From Asparagopsis taxiformis (taxonomy: Eukaryota > Rhodophyta > Florideophyceae > Bonnemaisoniales > Bonnemaisoniaceae), in contig JALQPE010001770.1 in NCBI GenBank assembly GCA_030407315.1, forward strand, positions 1 through 64,000: a stretch of DNA of 64,000 nt, in the 5' to 3' direction. Shown one piece after another: positions 35,024 through 44,696 of the stretch. Under the pieces are notes generated by a model that searched no databases, was not told the origin of the DNA, and was given only the letters and a program-made list of their open reading frames with translations. Numbering within the stretch: position 1 is the first letter of the stretch; each line of letters opens with the position of its first letter. The position numbers and the translations under genes are program-made.

Positions 35024-36189
35024 GCTTCTTCGTCCACATCCGGGCTAGCCGGTAGTCCATTCTACTCCCTTGATTAAACCCCTTGTGTTTTGTTAACTTT
35101 GCCTTGGCCATTCTTCCTTTCGTACGCGCGGCGCGGGTGCGTTTGCGGCGCATGCGTAGGCGCGACGGTGTACCGCGCGCGACTGCGGCTGCGTCCAGCG
35201 CTTCTCGGAATGTCGTGCGGACGTCCGGGCGGAGAGCTACTAGCCACGGTTCGGTGCGAATTTCGTCGCGCGAGTCGCCGCTTGAAGCGGTGATTGCCCA
35301 GTGACCGCGTCGACGCTCGGAATTCGCGAGCGACGCGGTTGGGGGCGCGTGGGGCGAGGCGGGAGAGAGGGGGATAGAGCTGTTGGCCGGTAGGCATACA
35401 GAACGGGCGCGTTCTCGTCGCGCTTATCGTCGCGTTTTCGTTTGCGTTTCGTCGCGCTTCGTCGCGTTTCGACGCGCTTCGTTCGCATTTCGTCCGCGTT
35501 CGTCGCGGTTCGTCGCGTTGGGGGTCAGTCTACCGGTGGTATAGTTCTAGCGAGGCGTATTTTCCGGCGCCAGTTCCCTCCGAACGCGCACGTGGGTGGC
35601 GGTTTGCGTTGCACACTCCTCATACGCCGAATGCGTCGGCGATCGCGAGATACGTGCGGTCAGGAAGCGCACCAATTAGAACGCGCTACCGGTGACACGA
35701 GAGGCTGGCCAGCAATGGATTGATCAAAATTTGGCGCCAAAAATTCCAGGTGGAATTTCCGAGCCGATATTTTTAACTTGATCAAATGGCCCGGTCTTTC
35801 GGCCAAAATCGAACCCAATTTCTGGGCGATTTTTTTTGCTCGATTTTTTTGCCCGGTTATTCCGCTGCATTTGCACGCAATTTCCGCGCGATTTTTTCGG
35901 CGGCCGGCGGCGGATTCCAGTGTAGCGCTCGCGCGAGAGTGGCGCAATGCGTCAGTCCCAATCAGTGGCAATTTGCAGGCGGCCAATTTTCCGGGACAGC
36001 CCTAGGGCTACAATGCCTGGGCCAACCGGCGCGCATCGCGTGCGGTCAATTATCGGAGTCGCTCCCATTTTCGCGCGAAAAACGCACTGTGAGTGTAGCG
36101 CGTTCTGCGGCCCCCTAGGTGGTCAGGCGTCATCGGCGAGTCAGCTCGCAGCTTTCGGTTCGTGAAAGGCTTAGTCACTCGCGTGGTTG
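35024..36189. other. G3 spacer after the antisense gene
   Basis: No supported gene. There is a run of cgtcgcgtt-type repeats at 35410-35525, and an AT-richer part at 35700-35960 with ggctggccagcaatg, aaaatttggcgccaaaaatt and runs of T. The 15-base motif ggctggccagcaatg is also found in the hairpin modules of transposons A, B and C. Confidence 0.4.
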
Positions 36190-36870
36190 GCGCCTTACGC
36201 GCGGTGCAAACGACGATTCGGCGACTGCGTGGCAAACGACGATGTGCGCGTTGCGCGGCGACGATAAAGCGCGGTCGCGTGGCTTTCAACGAAGCGATTA
36301 CATGGCGTTCGACGAAGCGATTGCGTGGCGTTCGACGAGATGCGACGTTTGCGTAGCGTTCGGTGACGCGGTTGCGCGGCGTGCGACGAAACGATTGCGT
36401 GGCGTCCGACGCAACGATTACGCGGCGTCCGACGAAACGAATGCGCGGCGTCCGACAAAACGATTACGCGGCGAACGACAACAACGATTGCGTGGTAGCG
36501 CGGCGAAGGGTGAACGCGATTGCTTGGCGTCGGTCAAGCGCGGTCGCGTTGCGTCGAACGGTTGCGCGGCATACGATGGAAACGATTGCGTAGCGAGGGC
36601 GGCATGCGGCGAGGGCGTAGCAACAACGGCTGCGTAGTAGCGATGGCGCGGTTGCGCGGCACACAACGACAGGCGACGGTTGTGCGACGACAACGATTGC
36701 ATGGTAGCGCGGCGTTGTGACGCTTGGCGAGTGCGCGGCGAAAGACGAACGTGATTGCGTGGCGAACGGTCAGGCGCGATCGCGTTGCGTCGAACGGTTG
36801 CGCGGCATACGACAGAAGCGATTGCGTGGCAAACGGTGGCGCGGTTGCGTGGCGAAAACGACAAGCGGCG
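36190..36870. repeat. GC-rich tandem repeats in the G3 spacer
   Basis: Diverged units of about 30 bases recur, of the type ggcgtccgacgaaacgatt-gcgt. Long arginine-rich frames on either strand here follow from the repeat and are not called genes. Confidence 0.75.
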
Positions 36871-36950
36871 ATGGGAGGCTTGGCCCGCGTGTTTATCTAC
36901 GCGTCGGTTCCGCTAGGCGGAACTGGCGTGTTCAGCCCCCGTTCCGCGCG

Positions 36951-39728
36951 TCAATTGCGCGGTGCATGCGAAGGCGCCCGTCGACTCGCGATGCGCGCGC
37001 TCGCGCGGCTAGGTGGCGTTATACGTGGGGCGTCGCCGCGTGCCGGTCGCTTTCTACGATTGCGCGGTGACGTGGCGTCAATCTCGGCGTTGCGCGCGGC
37101 GTTTTCAGAGGCGGCGCGTCCGCGGTCGCGGCGGAAACGGGCAACGATGGGCGCGGGTAGCGAACTTTCGGGCTCCCAAGTGTCGTCGCGCGGAGAGAAG
37201 CCCTTCCAGCGTACACGGAATACGGGCGCTCCGGTGTCGTCGACGCCTTCAGCCGTCAGTTTGTCAATCATGAACTCCCGCGTTCCATATCCTGCTTCAG
37301 GATTGACTTTGCGTGCGTCATCAAGTACGCGTTCGTCACGTCGCACTGCGTCGCTTGTGTCCTCCGCGTCAGTCGCCCCTTCTTCGCCGCTTGGCGTAAC
37401 CGGCGCGCGCGTCGCGTTGCGCGGTGCTAGGCGAATACGGTCGGAGCTGACGAGTTCGGGCACACCGTCGATTATGATTTCGTAAGTGTGCCCGCGGCAG
37501 CTTGTGACCGGGAAGGGTCCCGACACGGGATAGTCCAACTTCGAGGGGCGCGTTCCGTCGTCGCGCTGCGTTCGTGTCGTCGCTCCCGCGCGAGTGTCCA
37601 GATAGACCTGGTCGCCAACCTTGATGCTCCTGTTCACCGTGCGTGCGCCGCGATCGAAGTCGCGTTTGTATCTCGCTTGCGCTTTCTTCAGCGCGTTCGC
37701 GGCGCGCGCGTACGCGTCGGATAGCTTCGCAAGAAACTCCATGCGGAGGAACGGCGTGCTGCGAATCGTGTCGACCTGCTCCGTCCCCAGCGATACGGGG
37801 TAGCGCGTTAGCGTGAGTTCGAACGGCGACGTATTCGTCGAGCGATGTATCGCGCGGTTGTATGCGTACGCCAGCGCGTCTAGGTGCTCGTCCCAATCCT
37901 TTCGCTCTTCGTCAACATAATGGCGCAGCGTCGCGACGATAGTACGGTTCATACGCTCGACCTGCCCGTTCGACTGCGGGTGATAGGTAGTCGTGAATAT
38001 GTTACGCGTCCCCATTAGCGCGCACGTTTCCTGAAACAGCTTCGAGCGGAACTGCGGTCCGTTATCTGAAAGTAGCGTGCGCGGCGGTCCGTAAACGAAG
38101 ACCCAATCTCGGCAAAACGCCTTTGCGACGGCGAGCGCGGATACGCGTCCGAGCGCGATGAGTCGACAGAGCTTGCTGTAGCGATCGGCTATTACGAGTA
38201 CGAAGCGGCGTTGGCGCGGGGTCTCGGGCAGCGGTCCCAGAATATCGATAGCGACGTCTTCGAGCGGGCGCGTAGCGGGGAATAGCTTCAGGGCGTTCGT
38301 ATGGCGATATTGCGTAACGCGGTTGCGCGCGCACGCATCGCATTGTCTCACCGTGGTGTAGACGTCTACGCTCATCATCGGCCAGTAATACGCGCGTCGA
38401 ATTGCGTCGTACATGCGTCGCGCGCCCGGGTGCCCTGCAGTTACCGCGTAATGGTTCGCTCGCAGAATACGTCCTTTTATCGCTTCGGGCACAACTATCT
38501 GCGTCGCGTCGTCGAGCGGAGCGGTCCTCATTAGTATCCCGTCGGGGGACAGGTGGAAGCGTGAACGCGGCGCGGTTTCGACGTCGCGCTTCGCGTTCTG
38601 GCAGAATTCGTCCGTCGCCTGCTCGCGAATCCACTCGTCAGTGGACACGGGCGGTTCGATGCACGACCGAGTTGCCAGTAGGCAGTCCAAGCTCGGGTAG
38701 TATTCTGCGTAGTCGCATATTAGCGCGGTATCGGTTCGCGCAAAAGCGTCCGCGTGCGGTTCAACGATATTCGCGGCGTCGAAGCAGGGTATCTCGTCCG
38801 GTATTACCGTCTCGTCGCAGCTTCGCGTGGCCATTCGCGAGAGCGCGTCGGCGATAACGTGGCGTTTTCCCTTCTTGTATTCGACGTCGAATTCGAACTC
38901 GGCGAGTCGCAACCTCCAGCGCGCGAGTCGTCCTTCTGCGGACGTCATGTTCAGGATCCAACGCAACGAATTATGGTCGGTGCGAACCGTGAACTTTCGT
39001 CCTTCCAAGTATGCGCGTAATAGCAAGACTGCCCATACGACTGCGAGGCATTCGCGTTCCGTCGTCGAATAGTTGCGCTCCGCGTCGTTAAGCGTGCGCG
39101 ACCAGTATCCGACTGGATTTAGTACGTCGTCGTCCGCGTCCAGCTGAAGTAGCGCGCATCCGATTTGCCCTTGCGACGCGTCTGTATCGAGCACATACGG
39201 GTGTCCTTCGCGCGGTAGACGGAGGATTGGTGGAGACAACATCGCTTGTCGCAATGATTCGAACGCGCGCGTTTGCTCCGGCGTCGGCGCGGGTAAGTTG
39301 TCTCCTTGGTCCTTCTTTAGCAACTGCGTAAGCGGCGCCGCGACGAACGCGAATTTTTCGACGAATCGGCGGTATACGTTGCAAGTTCCTAGGAAACTTC
39401 GCAGCTGCGTCTTCGTCGTCGGGTACGTCGCATCGCGCAGCGCGTCGCACTTCGTCGTCGGTACGGAGAGCTTCCCAGGCGAAATAGTATGTCCCAGGTA
39501 GTCCACCGAGCGCTTGAAGAACTCGGTCTTCGCGAATTTCAGCGAAACGCCTGCGCGTCCGAGGATTCCCAGTATCTCGTCGACGTGGTGCACGTGCGCG
39601 TTTACGTCGGCGGAGAAGATGATTACGTCATCCAGGTAGACAAGGCAATGCTGCCACTTCACGTTCGCGAGCAAAATGTCGAGCGCGCGCTGAAACGTCG
39701 CGGGCGCGTTCGAAAGTCCGAAAGGCAT
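36951..39728 (-). CDS. pol: G3 pol, second part: reverse transcriptase C-terminal half, RNase H, integrase, chromodomain
   Basis: 925 residues, open throughout. In order: reverse transcriptase fingers/palm with the catalytic YLDD (LVYLDDVIIF), the connection, RNase H with the aspartates in LDTDASQGQIG, RECLAVVWAV and VRTDHNSLRW, the integrase zinc region (HYAVTAGHPGARRMYD, CDACARNR), catalytic D, D and E (AIDILGPLP, LSDNGPQF, SNGQVERMNR), the GPF region (SGPFPVTSCRGHTYEI) and a chromodomain (MIDKLTAEGVDD, VFRVRWKGFSPRDDTWEPE). The first ATG at 39728 is not the true start: the upstream part at 39847-41229 belongs to the same polyprotein but is split off by a disturbed stretch. Confidence 0.92.
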   Translation of the reverse strand: MPFGLSNAPATFQRALDILLANVKWQHCLVYLDDVIIFSADVNAHVHHVDEILGILGRAGVSLKFAKTEFFKRSVDYLGHTISPGKLSVPTTKCDALRDATYPTTKTQLRSFLGTCNVYRRFVEKFAFVAAPLTQLLKKDQGDNLPAPTPEQTRAFESLRQAMLSPPILRLPREGHPYVLDTDASQGQIGCALLQLDADDDVLNPVGYWSRTLNDAERNYSTTERECLAVVWAVLLLRAYLEGRKFTVRTDHNSLRWILNMTSAEGRLARWRLRLAEFEFDVEYKKGKRHVIADALSRMATRSCDETVIPDEIPCFDAANIVEPHADAFARTDTALICDYAEYYPSLDCLLATRSCIEPPVSTDEWIREQATDEFCQNAKRDVETAPRSRFHLSPDGILMRTAPLDDATQIVVPEAIKGRILRANHYAVTAGHPGARRMYDAIRRAYYWPMMSVDVYTTVRQCDACARNRVTQYRHTNALKLFPATRPLEDVAIDILGPLPETPRQRRFVLVIADRYSKLCRLIALGRVSALAVAKAFCRDWVFVYGPPRTLLSDNGPQFRSKLFQETCALMGTRNIFTTTYHPQSNGQVERMNRTIVATLRHYVDEERKDWDEHLDALAYAYNRAIHRSTNTSPFELTLTRYPVSLGTEQVDTIRSTPFLRMEFLAKLSDAYARAANALKKAQARYKRDFDRGARTVNRSIKVGDQVYLDTRAGATTRTQRDDGTRPSKLDYPVSGPFPVTSCRGHTYEIIIDGVPELVSSDRIRLAPRNATRAPVTPSGEEGATDAEDTSDAVRRDERVLDDARKVNPEAGYGTREFMIDKLTAEGVDDTGAPVFRVRWKGFSPRDDTWEPESSLPAPIVARFRRDRGRAASENAARNAEIDATSPRNRRKRPARGDAPRITPPSRASARIASRRAPSHAPRN

Positions 39729-39846
39729 GCGGCGAAAGCGGTACGTACCGACGTGCGACGTAAACGTAGTCTTATCGCGGTCGGCGTGCGCTAAAGGTAT
39801 CCCGATTGCAGTCGCCGTCGCGTTACCGTACCCGTGCGACGTAATC
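39729..39846 (-). other. Imperfect local duplication that breaks the G3 reverse transcriptase
   Basis: On the minus strand the segment coding for IPVAHA followed by D-R-D-K-T-type residues occurs twice, once with stop codons and small gaps (about 39800-39870) and once in good frame (about 39730-39800, IPLAHADRDKT). The extra copy of about 70 bases puts stops into the frame between the two pol parts. Confidence 0.7.
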
Positions 39847-41229
39847 TTATCGGGTCGCGTGCGCTACCGGGATTTGCCAGTATCCCGAATTGCAGTCCAG
39901 TGTAGTGAAAACCGTCGCGTTACCGAGCGAATCGACGCAGTCGTCCATGCGCGGAATCGGATACGCGTCCTTCACGGTAGCGGCGTTCAAGCGGCGGTAG
40001 TCAATGCAGAAGCGGGAGGTCCCGTCCTTCTTAGGCACGACCACGACCGGGCTCGCCCATTCCGACGTAGCGGGTTCGATTACCCCAGCGCGGAGCATCT
40101 TCTCCACTTGCGTACGGATAATTTCGCGCGACGCGTGTCCGGCGCGATACGGCGGTTGGTTCACGGGGGTCGCCCCCGGAACCAGCTCGATGCGGTGCTC
40201 CGTCGCGTGAATGGCTCCCAGCGTGCCGCTCCACATGCGCTCATGCTTTCGTAGCATCTCGATAATTTCCGCGTGCAGGTCGTCGTCTACTCGCTCGTCG
40301 CGTAGCGTCGCGCGTAAGAGTTCTTCCCAAGACGGCGTCGCGCTCGCAATTTCGTCGGTCTCGCGCGGGTCCGGCGGTGTCGTAACGTTGCGTCGCGTCG
40401 CGTCGTCGGGCGGTCGGTCTTGCGGGTCCGGCGCTTCCTGAGCGACTTGTAGACATCCCACGGGGTTGGGCACGGCGGTGCCTACCTTCATGCCTTTGGG
40501 CAATACTTGTAGACGAGTGCCAGCGTTGTGTACCTGTACTCGGAAGGGTACATTCCCTCGAACCAGCGTCTCCCCGTTGGTCAAACGGAGTAGTTTCTGC
40601 GCGTAGAGGTTAGTCGCGGGAACTATAATGCAGCGCCCTTCAGCGCTCGTGGTAACGTCGATCGCTTGCGTCGCGTTCGGCGGAATCGATGTGCGGCGCG
40701 CAGCGCGAATAGGCGCGAAGCTTGCGGGTCGGGTCGTCTTCGCGGTCGGCGCGCGGCGCGGTTTCGTCGGCGTACGCGGAAGCATCGGGACGTGGTCGCC
40801 ATAGCGGGTTCGCAACGCGCGCTGCGGTCCGGTGTAGATAATCTCGACTACACGGTCGATGAAGTCCGCTCCCAAGATACATGGAACGGATAAGCGTGGC
40901 ATCACCAAAAAGGTTTGGAGATGCGCTCGGGCACCTAGAAAAACGCTAATTCGCAGCGACGCGTTTGGCGCGAGGCGTCGTCCGTTCGCGTCGATAATCG
41001 CGCAACGCAGCGTCGGCGGCGTAGCGTGGCGCTTCCAGTCGGCGCCTAGTACGTTTTCGCGAATGAGGCTCGGGCCTGCGCCAGTATCAAGCACGGCGGT
41101 CACCGCGGTGGCCGTGCGTTGATTATACCCGACGCGGGTCTCGAGTTTGTAGTTCGCGGTAGGGGTCTGAAACAGGACCACTGTTTCGGGTGGTAACGGA
41201 GGCGGTTTTTCGCGCGGTGGTTGCGTCAT
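39847..41229 (-). CDS. pol: G3 pol, first part: protease and start of reverse transcriptase
   Basis: 460 residues. A retropepsin-like protease holds the active site DTGAGPS near residue 48. A charged linker follows, then the reverse transcriptase N-terminal part with PYRAGHASREIIRTQVEKML, ASPVVVVPKKDG, RFCIDYRRLN and FTTLDCNSGYWQIP (first catalytic aspartate). The frame stops after VAHATR at 39847 because of the local duplication. It starts 45 bases after the gag stop, in another frame. Confidence 0.9.
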   Translation of the reverse strand: MTQPPREKPPPLPPETVVLFQTPTANYKLETRVGYNQRTATAVTAVLDTGAGPSLIRENVLGADWKRHATPPTLRCAIIDANGRRLAPNASLRISVFLGARAHLQTFLVMPRLSVPCILGADFIDRVVEIIYTGPQRALRTRYGDHVPMLPRTPTKPRRAPTAKTTRPASFAPIRAARRTSIPPNATQAIDVTTSAEGRCIIVPATNLYAQKLLRLTNGETLVRGNVPFRVQVHNAGTRLQVLPKGMKVGTAVPNPVGCLQVAQEAPDPQDRPPDDATRRNVTTPPDPRETDEIASATPSWEELLRATLRDERVDDDLHAEIIEMLRKHERMWSGTLGAIHATEHRIELVPGATPVNQPPYRAGHASREIIRTQVEKMLRAGVIEPATSEWASPVVVVPKKDGTSRFCIDYRRLNAATVKDAYPIPRMDDCVDSLGNATVFTTLDCNSGYWQIPVAHATR

Positions 41230-41273
41230 CGCGCGTCGCGTATCCGTTGAGTGAGGAGGAGCCGGCCCACCCG

Positions 41274-43310
41274 CTACGGCTCCTCGTAGGCGTTTCCCGG
41301 GTCTTCTGCAAAACGAACCGAGTGGGGCGTGAGCTGCTCGCCGTCATGCGCGTCGTATTCGCGCGTGCGTTCGCTTTCGCGCTCGCGCTCGCGTGCGCCC
41401 TCGTTTTCGCGCGTTCGCTCGTTACCGTCGACGCGCTGTCGCTCGCTCTCGTTCGCGTCGGCGTGCGCGGAGACTTCGAAGACCTGAACGTTGCGCTGCA
41501 GGTTCAGTTCTTCGGGCGTTAGGCGCGCGTGGCTATGCATTTCGCGAATCGCGGCCTGCTGCTCGGACGTGAGCAGTGGGCAATTCACCATCGGGTGCCC
41601 GAACTTCCTGCATAACAGGCATCGGAACGCTGCCGTGCGAGACGTGTCGGCCGGTGCCGTCTGCCTCACGCTAGGCGGTGGGTAAGTCGCGCGCGGTATG
41701 TGCGCCGTGTATGGTCCCGCGCGTTCGCGTTCCCGGTCGTCGGTATGCGCAGTGCGTCGCGAGCGGTCGGCGGGCGAGGCGTCGCGCGAGCGTGGCGTGC
41801 GGTAATTCGACGAAGGAGTGCCAAGCGAGGTCGGACTTCGCATGGGGCTCGGAGTCGAGAACTTCCGTTCGCGCGGAGCGTGCGGTGTCGCGGCGGAGGT
41901 TGAGACGTTTGGCGATGAGAAGCCTGATGGTGGGGTGTGCCCCACGGTCAGAGCTTGCATCATCGGTGTCTCTTCCTCGTCTACGTAGAGCGCAGGCGTT
42001 CGTCGCAGTAGTGGTCGCGCGCTCGTTGTCGGCGTCATCGCTCGGTGCGTGTCCCCGTGGCTCTGCGCCATAGAGACTAGCTCTCGAAAGGTGTATCGCC
42101 GCGGGTCACGAGACAGCGCGTCCCGCACGAGGTGTTGCGCGTAGGGGCGTAGGCCATCGACGAAAATAGAAACAAGCGTTCGCTCGCTAAACGCGTCGCC
42201 GCAGCGCAGCGCTCGTCGTCGTAATCGCGTAGCGAATTGCGTTTCGGTTTCCTTCGGGTCTTGCGTTTGTTGCGCAACGTCGCGGTACGCTTGCGCAACG
42301 TCGCCTTCGCGCGCGTAGGTTAGTAAGAGCCACTGAACGGCTTCCGCGTAGCACGTAATCGAATCGACGCCCGCGCGCGCCCCTCGGAACGTTCGTCCCA
42401 CGTACGTTTGGAACGTGTCGCGCGCCTCGTCGGCCAGGAAATACTTGAGAATCGGAAGCGCTGCGCATTCGGATACGCCGGTGTCGTCGCATGCGCTCTT
42501 GAAGTACTTCAGGAACGATAGTACCGCGATTCCGTCAGTGCCCGTGAAATTCTCTCCTTGCATCGAATGGCGCACCATCTTCGCGGTGTTAGCCAATTCG
42601 CTCGCAATCGTTCGGTTAAACGCGCGGTCCGTATTACGCAAGCGGTACGTGCGATACGAAAGCGCGCGCGTGAACAGCTCGTTCAACGGCTGGATCTCTA
42701 CCAGCCCGGGATGTGTGGGTCCATCATCGCTATCCGAACGCGGGTGGTTGTCGAATGACAGGTCCTGGCGCGCCAGTTCCAGCCATCCTTCGGGGTCCGC
42801 GTCGCGCGCGTAGTTCGTAGGGGTTGCGCGCGCTGCGGTTCGCGTCCGGTTTTCGCGCGCAGCGACGTTCGCGCGTTCAATATTTTGCTCCTCACGGGAG
42901 TCCATCGTAGTGACGATTAGGTTGTGGACTTGCGCCCTCATCTGAGCGGTTAGTCCACGTGATTGGCCCTTGATAGCGCGGTCCACTGCAGCTCGTACTT
43001 CAGCCTGGAGCATGCATTGGAACGTAGGGTCGTCCACTACTTGTCGAACCAAGCTCGGAAGCGTTGCGGACGGCGTAGCGTGCACATCAGAAACGCGGAA
43101 CTCGGCTTCGCGCTTCGTTGCGGCACCATCGTCGGACGTTTGCGCGTCGTCGTCGATGCTCGCGAGCGCTTGCGTCGGTAACGGCGGCCACGGAGAAGCG
43201 GTAGGGTCAGGGATATGTGAAGCGACCAGGGCGTCGACTGCGTGCGTTCGCGACGCGACTGGCGGCGGTTCGGTCGGCGCGTTCGATCGCTCGCGCGTAG
43301 GGGGATCCAT
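41274..43310 (-). CDS. gag: G3 gag
   Basis: 678 residues. The central part (about 170-400) contains the capsid-like helical region of Ty3/gypsy gag, with LPILKYFLADEARDTFQTYVG-type sequence and TQFATRLRRRALRCG. A CCHC zinc knuckle C564-x2-C567-x4-H572-x4-C577 binds RNA. The C terminus is rich in arginine/glutamate (ERERESERTRE). The frame is uninterrupted. The N-terminal methionine is about 570 bases downstream of the 5' LTR. Confidence 0.9.
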   Translation of the reverse strand: MDPPTRERSNAPTEPPPVASRTHAVDALVASHIPDPTASPWPPLPTQALASIDDDAQTSDDGAATKREAEFRVSDVHATPSATLPSLVRQVVDDPTFQCMLQAEVRAAVDRAIKGQSRGLTAQMRAQVHNLIVTTMDSREEQNIERANVAARENRTRTAARATPTNYARDADPEGWLELARQDLSFDNHPRSDSDDGPTHPGLVEIQPLNELFTRALSYRTYRLRNTDRAFNRTIASELANTAKMVRHSMQGENFTGTDGIAVLSFLKYFKSACDDTGVSECAALPILKYFLADEARDTFQTYVGRTFRGARAGVDSITCYAEAVQWLLLTYAREGDVAQAYRDVAQQTQDPKETETQFATRLRRRALRCGDAFSERTLVSIFVDGLRPYAQHLVRDALSRDPRRYTFRELVSMAQSHGDTHRAMTPTTSARPLLRRTPALYVDEEETPMMQALTVGHTPPSGFSSPNVSTSAATPHAPRERKFSTPSPMRSPTSLGTPSSNYRTPRSRDASPADRSRRTAHTDDRERERAGPYTAHIPRATYPPPSVRQTAPADTSRTAAFRCLLCRKFGHPMVNCPLLTSEQQAAIREMHSHARLTPEELNLQRNVQVFEVSAHADANESERQRVDGNERTRENEGARERERESERTREYDAHDGEQLTPHSVRFAEDPGNAYEEP

Positions 43311-43863
43311 CGGCGCGGTCGCGTTCGATCGTCGCCTAGGGAAAAGGGAAAAAGGGATGATGGGAAGGGAGAAAGGGGAATTCGGCGCGCGTCAAAATCT
43401 CGCGTCGGCGCGTCGAAAAATTGGCGAGTAAAAAGGGAAGCGCTTCCCGAAAATTGTCTGCGTATCGGGCGCGCGTAGTAAGGGTGAGGGGGACGAGTTC
43501 GCTCGCAGGAGGGCTTCTTCCTCGCTCGGAACGCGTGAAGACGGGTCTCGATCGCTCACGAACCCAATATTTTCGGCACCGCCGAACCCGCGTTAGGGTT
43601 GCGAACTAGCGCGCGCGCGCGCTGTGTCTTCGATCGCGTCGTTCCGCGCGGCGAATCGTCGTAGTAGAGGTAGGGTAGTTATACAAACCAGAGAGGCTAT
43701 AGCACCGCTTCCGGGATAGCGATACGCGCGCACGCGTCAATCGCCCTCGCTGTCGCGCACGACGAACGGATAAAAGAAGAATTAGAGTAAGCGATAGGTT
43801 TGGCGTCCCGTGTTTCCCCAAGCGGAGTTTCTGTTCTTCGCTGAGTTCGCACGTCGGTTCGCG
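43311..43863 (-). other. G3 5' leader
   Basis: Between primer site and gag start on the minus strand there is no supported gene. Short frames on either strand are not distinctive. Confidence 0.5.
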
Positions 43864-43884
43864 CAATTCTAGGTCGAGAGACCA
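43864..43884 (-). other. G3 primer binding site
   Basis: On the minus strand, two bases after the 5' LTR, TGGTCTCTCGACCTAGAATTG starts with the TGG expected opposite a tRNA CCA end. G2 has the same sequence at 50536-50554, so both use the same primer. I could not name the tRNA. Confidence 0.75.
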
Positions 43885-43886
43885 GT

Positions 43887-44696
43887 TGTAGGACCAGCCG
43901 GGATGGCGGTCACTAAGAGAGTTCTAGAATCGCTTGCCTTGTCAGGGCGTGTTGAACCGTAACGCGCTCGTGAACTTGCGTTTCGCACGTCGCTCGGTCG
44001 CGGAGGCGATCGGGTGGTACAACGGCGGAACGCGCAGGGTCGATCGCAACACGGGATTCGCGGGCCGGCGCAAGCCGTGATCTCAGGGGGAGATGACCGA
44101 GTAAACTCGAGCTCAACACGATCCACGCAGGGGTCGTAAATCCCTGGCCTAGCGGTAGGCGACGCAACGCGCGGTCTCGCGGTGCGACGCAATTCGACAG
44201 TCGGTAAACGCGGCGCGCGCGCACGTATGTCGGCGATCGTGAGCAATCCGCACGCAACGTTGTAACGCAATCGTTCCTCGCGACGCGCTCAACGCTTAAC
44301 TCGTAGCTGCGAAAGTGCTGACTGTTTATTGGTAGGGTGCGAAGCCATGCGACCACTAATAGCTAACTTACTTGGGGCAGGCTGTCCTTGTGTGGCCGGC
44401 CGGCGGCGGCCGCACGCTCGCACGCAAAAAAGGGGAATATTTTGGGAAAAAGACTTTCGTCATAAAAAACCCAAAAAGGGGAAATAAAGGGAAATTCGCG
44501 GAAATCGCTACACGTGGCGCGGCTCGCGGTTTCGTGGCAACGTACGCGCGCACGCGCTCGCATTGACGCTCCGTGACACGTAATCAAGGCGCCACGCGTA
44601 CGCTCGCTTACTAAACTAACTCAAACGGATGCTTGCGGACTAACGTAAACGCGCGCGCTCGCATCGGTTCCATCGACCAACTTAAATTGCGCCACA
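43887..44696 (-). repeat. G3 5' LTR
   Basis: 810 bases with TG...CA ends, matching 31072-31878. Primer site at its inner edge marks it as the 5' LTR. Confidence 0.95.

Larger units (their letters stand above)
31072..44696 (-). mobile_element. Retroelement G3: complete Ty3/gypsy chromovirus, 13.6 kb
   Basis: Two LTRs of 807 and 810 bases (TGTAGGACC...GCGCCACA) are flanked by the 5-base duplication CATAC (31067-31071 and 44697-44701). It reads on the minus strand: primer site, gag, pol with protease, reverse transcriptase, RNase H, integrase and chromodomain, then a repeat-rich spacer, an antisense gene and the 3' LTR. The LTRs differ at roughly seven places. It is very GC- and CpG-rich compared with the DNA transposons. 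It sits in the integrase tail of G2. Confidence 0.95.

Noticed and set aside
36050..36864. Arginine-rich open frames in the G3 spacer
   Set aside because: They are open on both strands because of the cgtcgc-type repeat; none has domain features.
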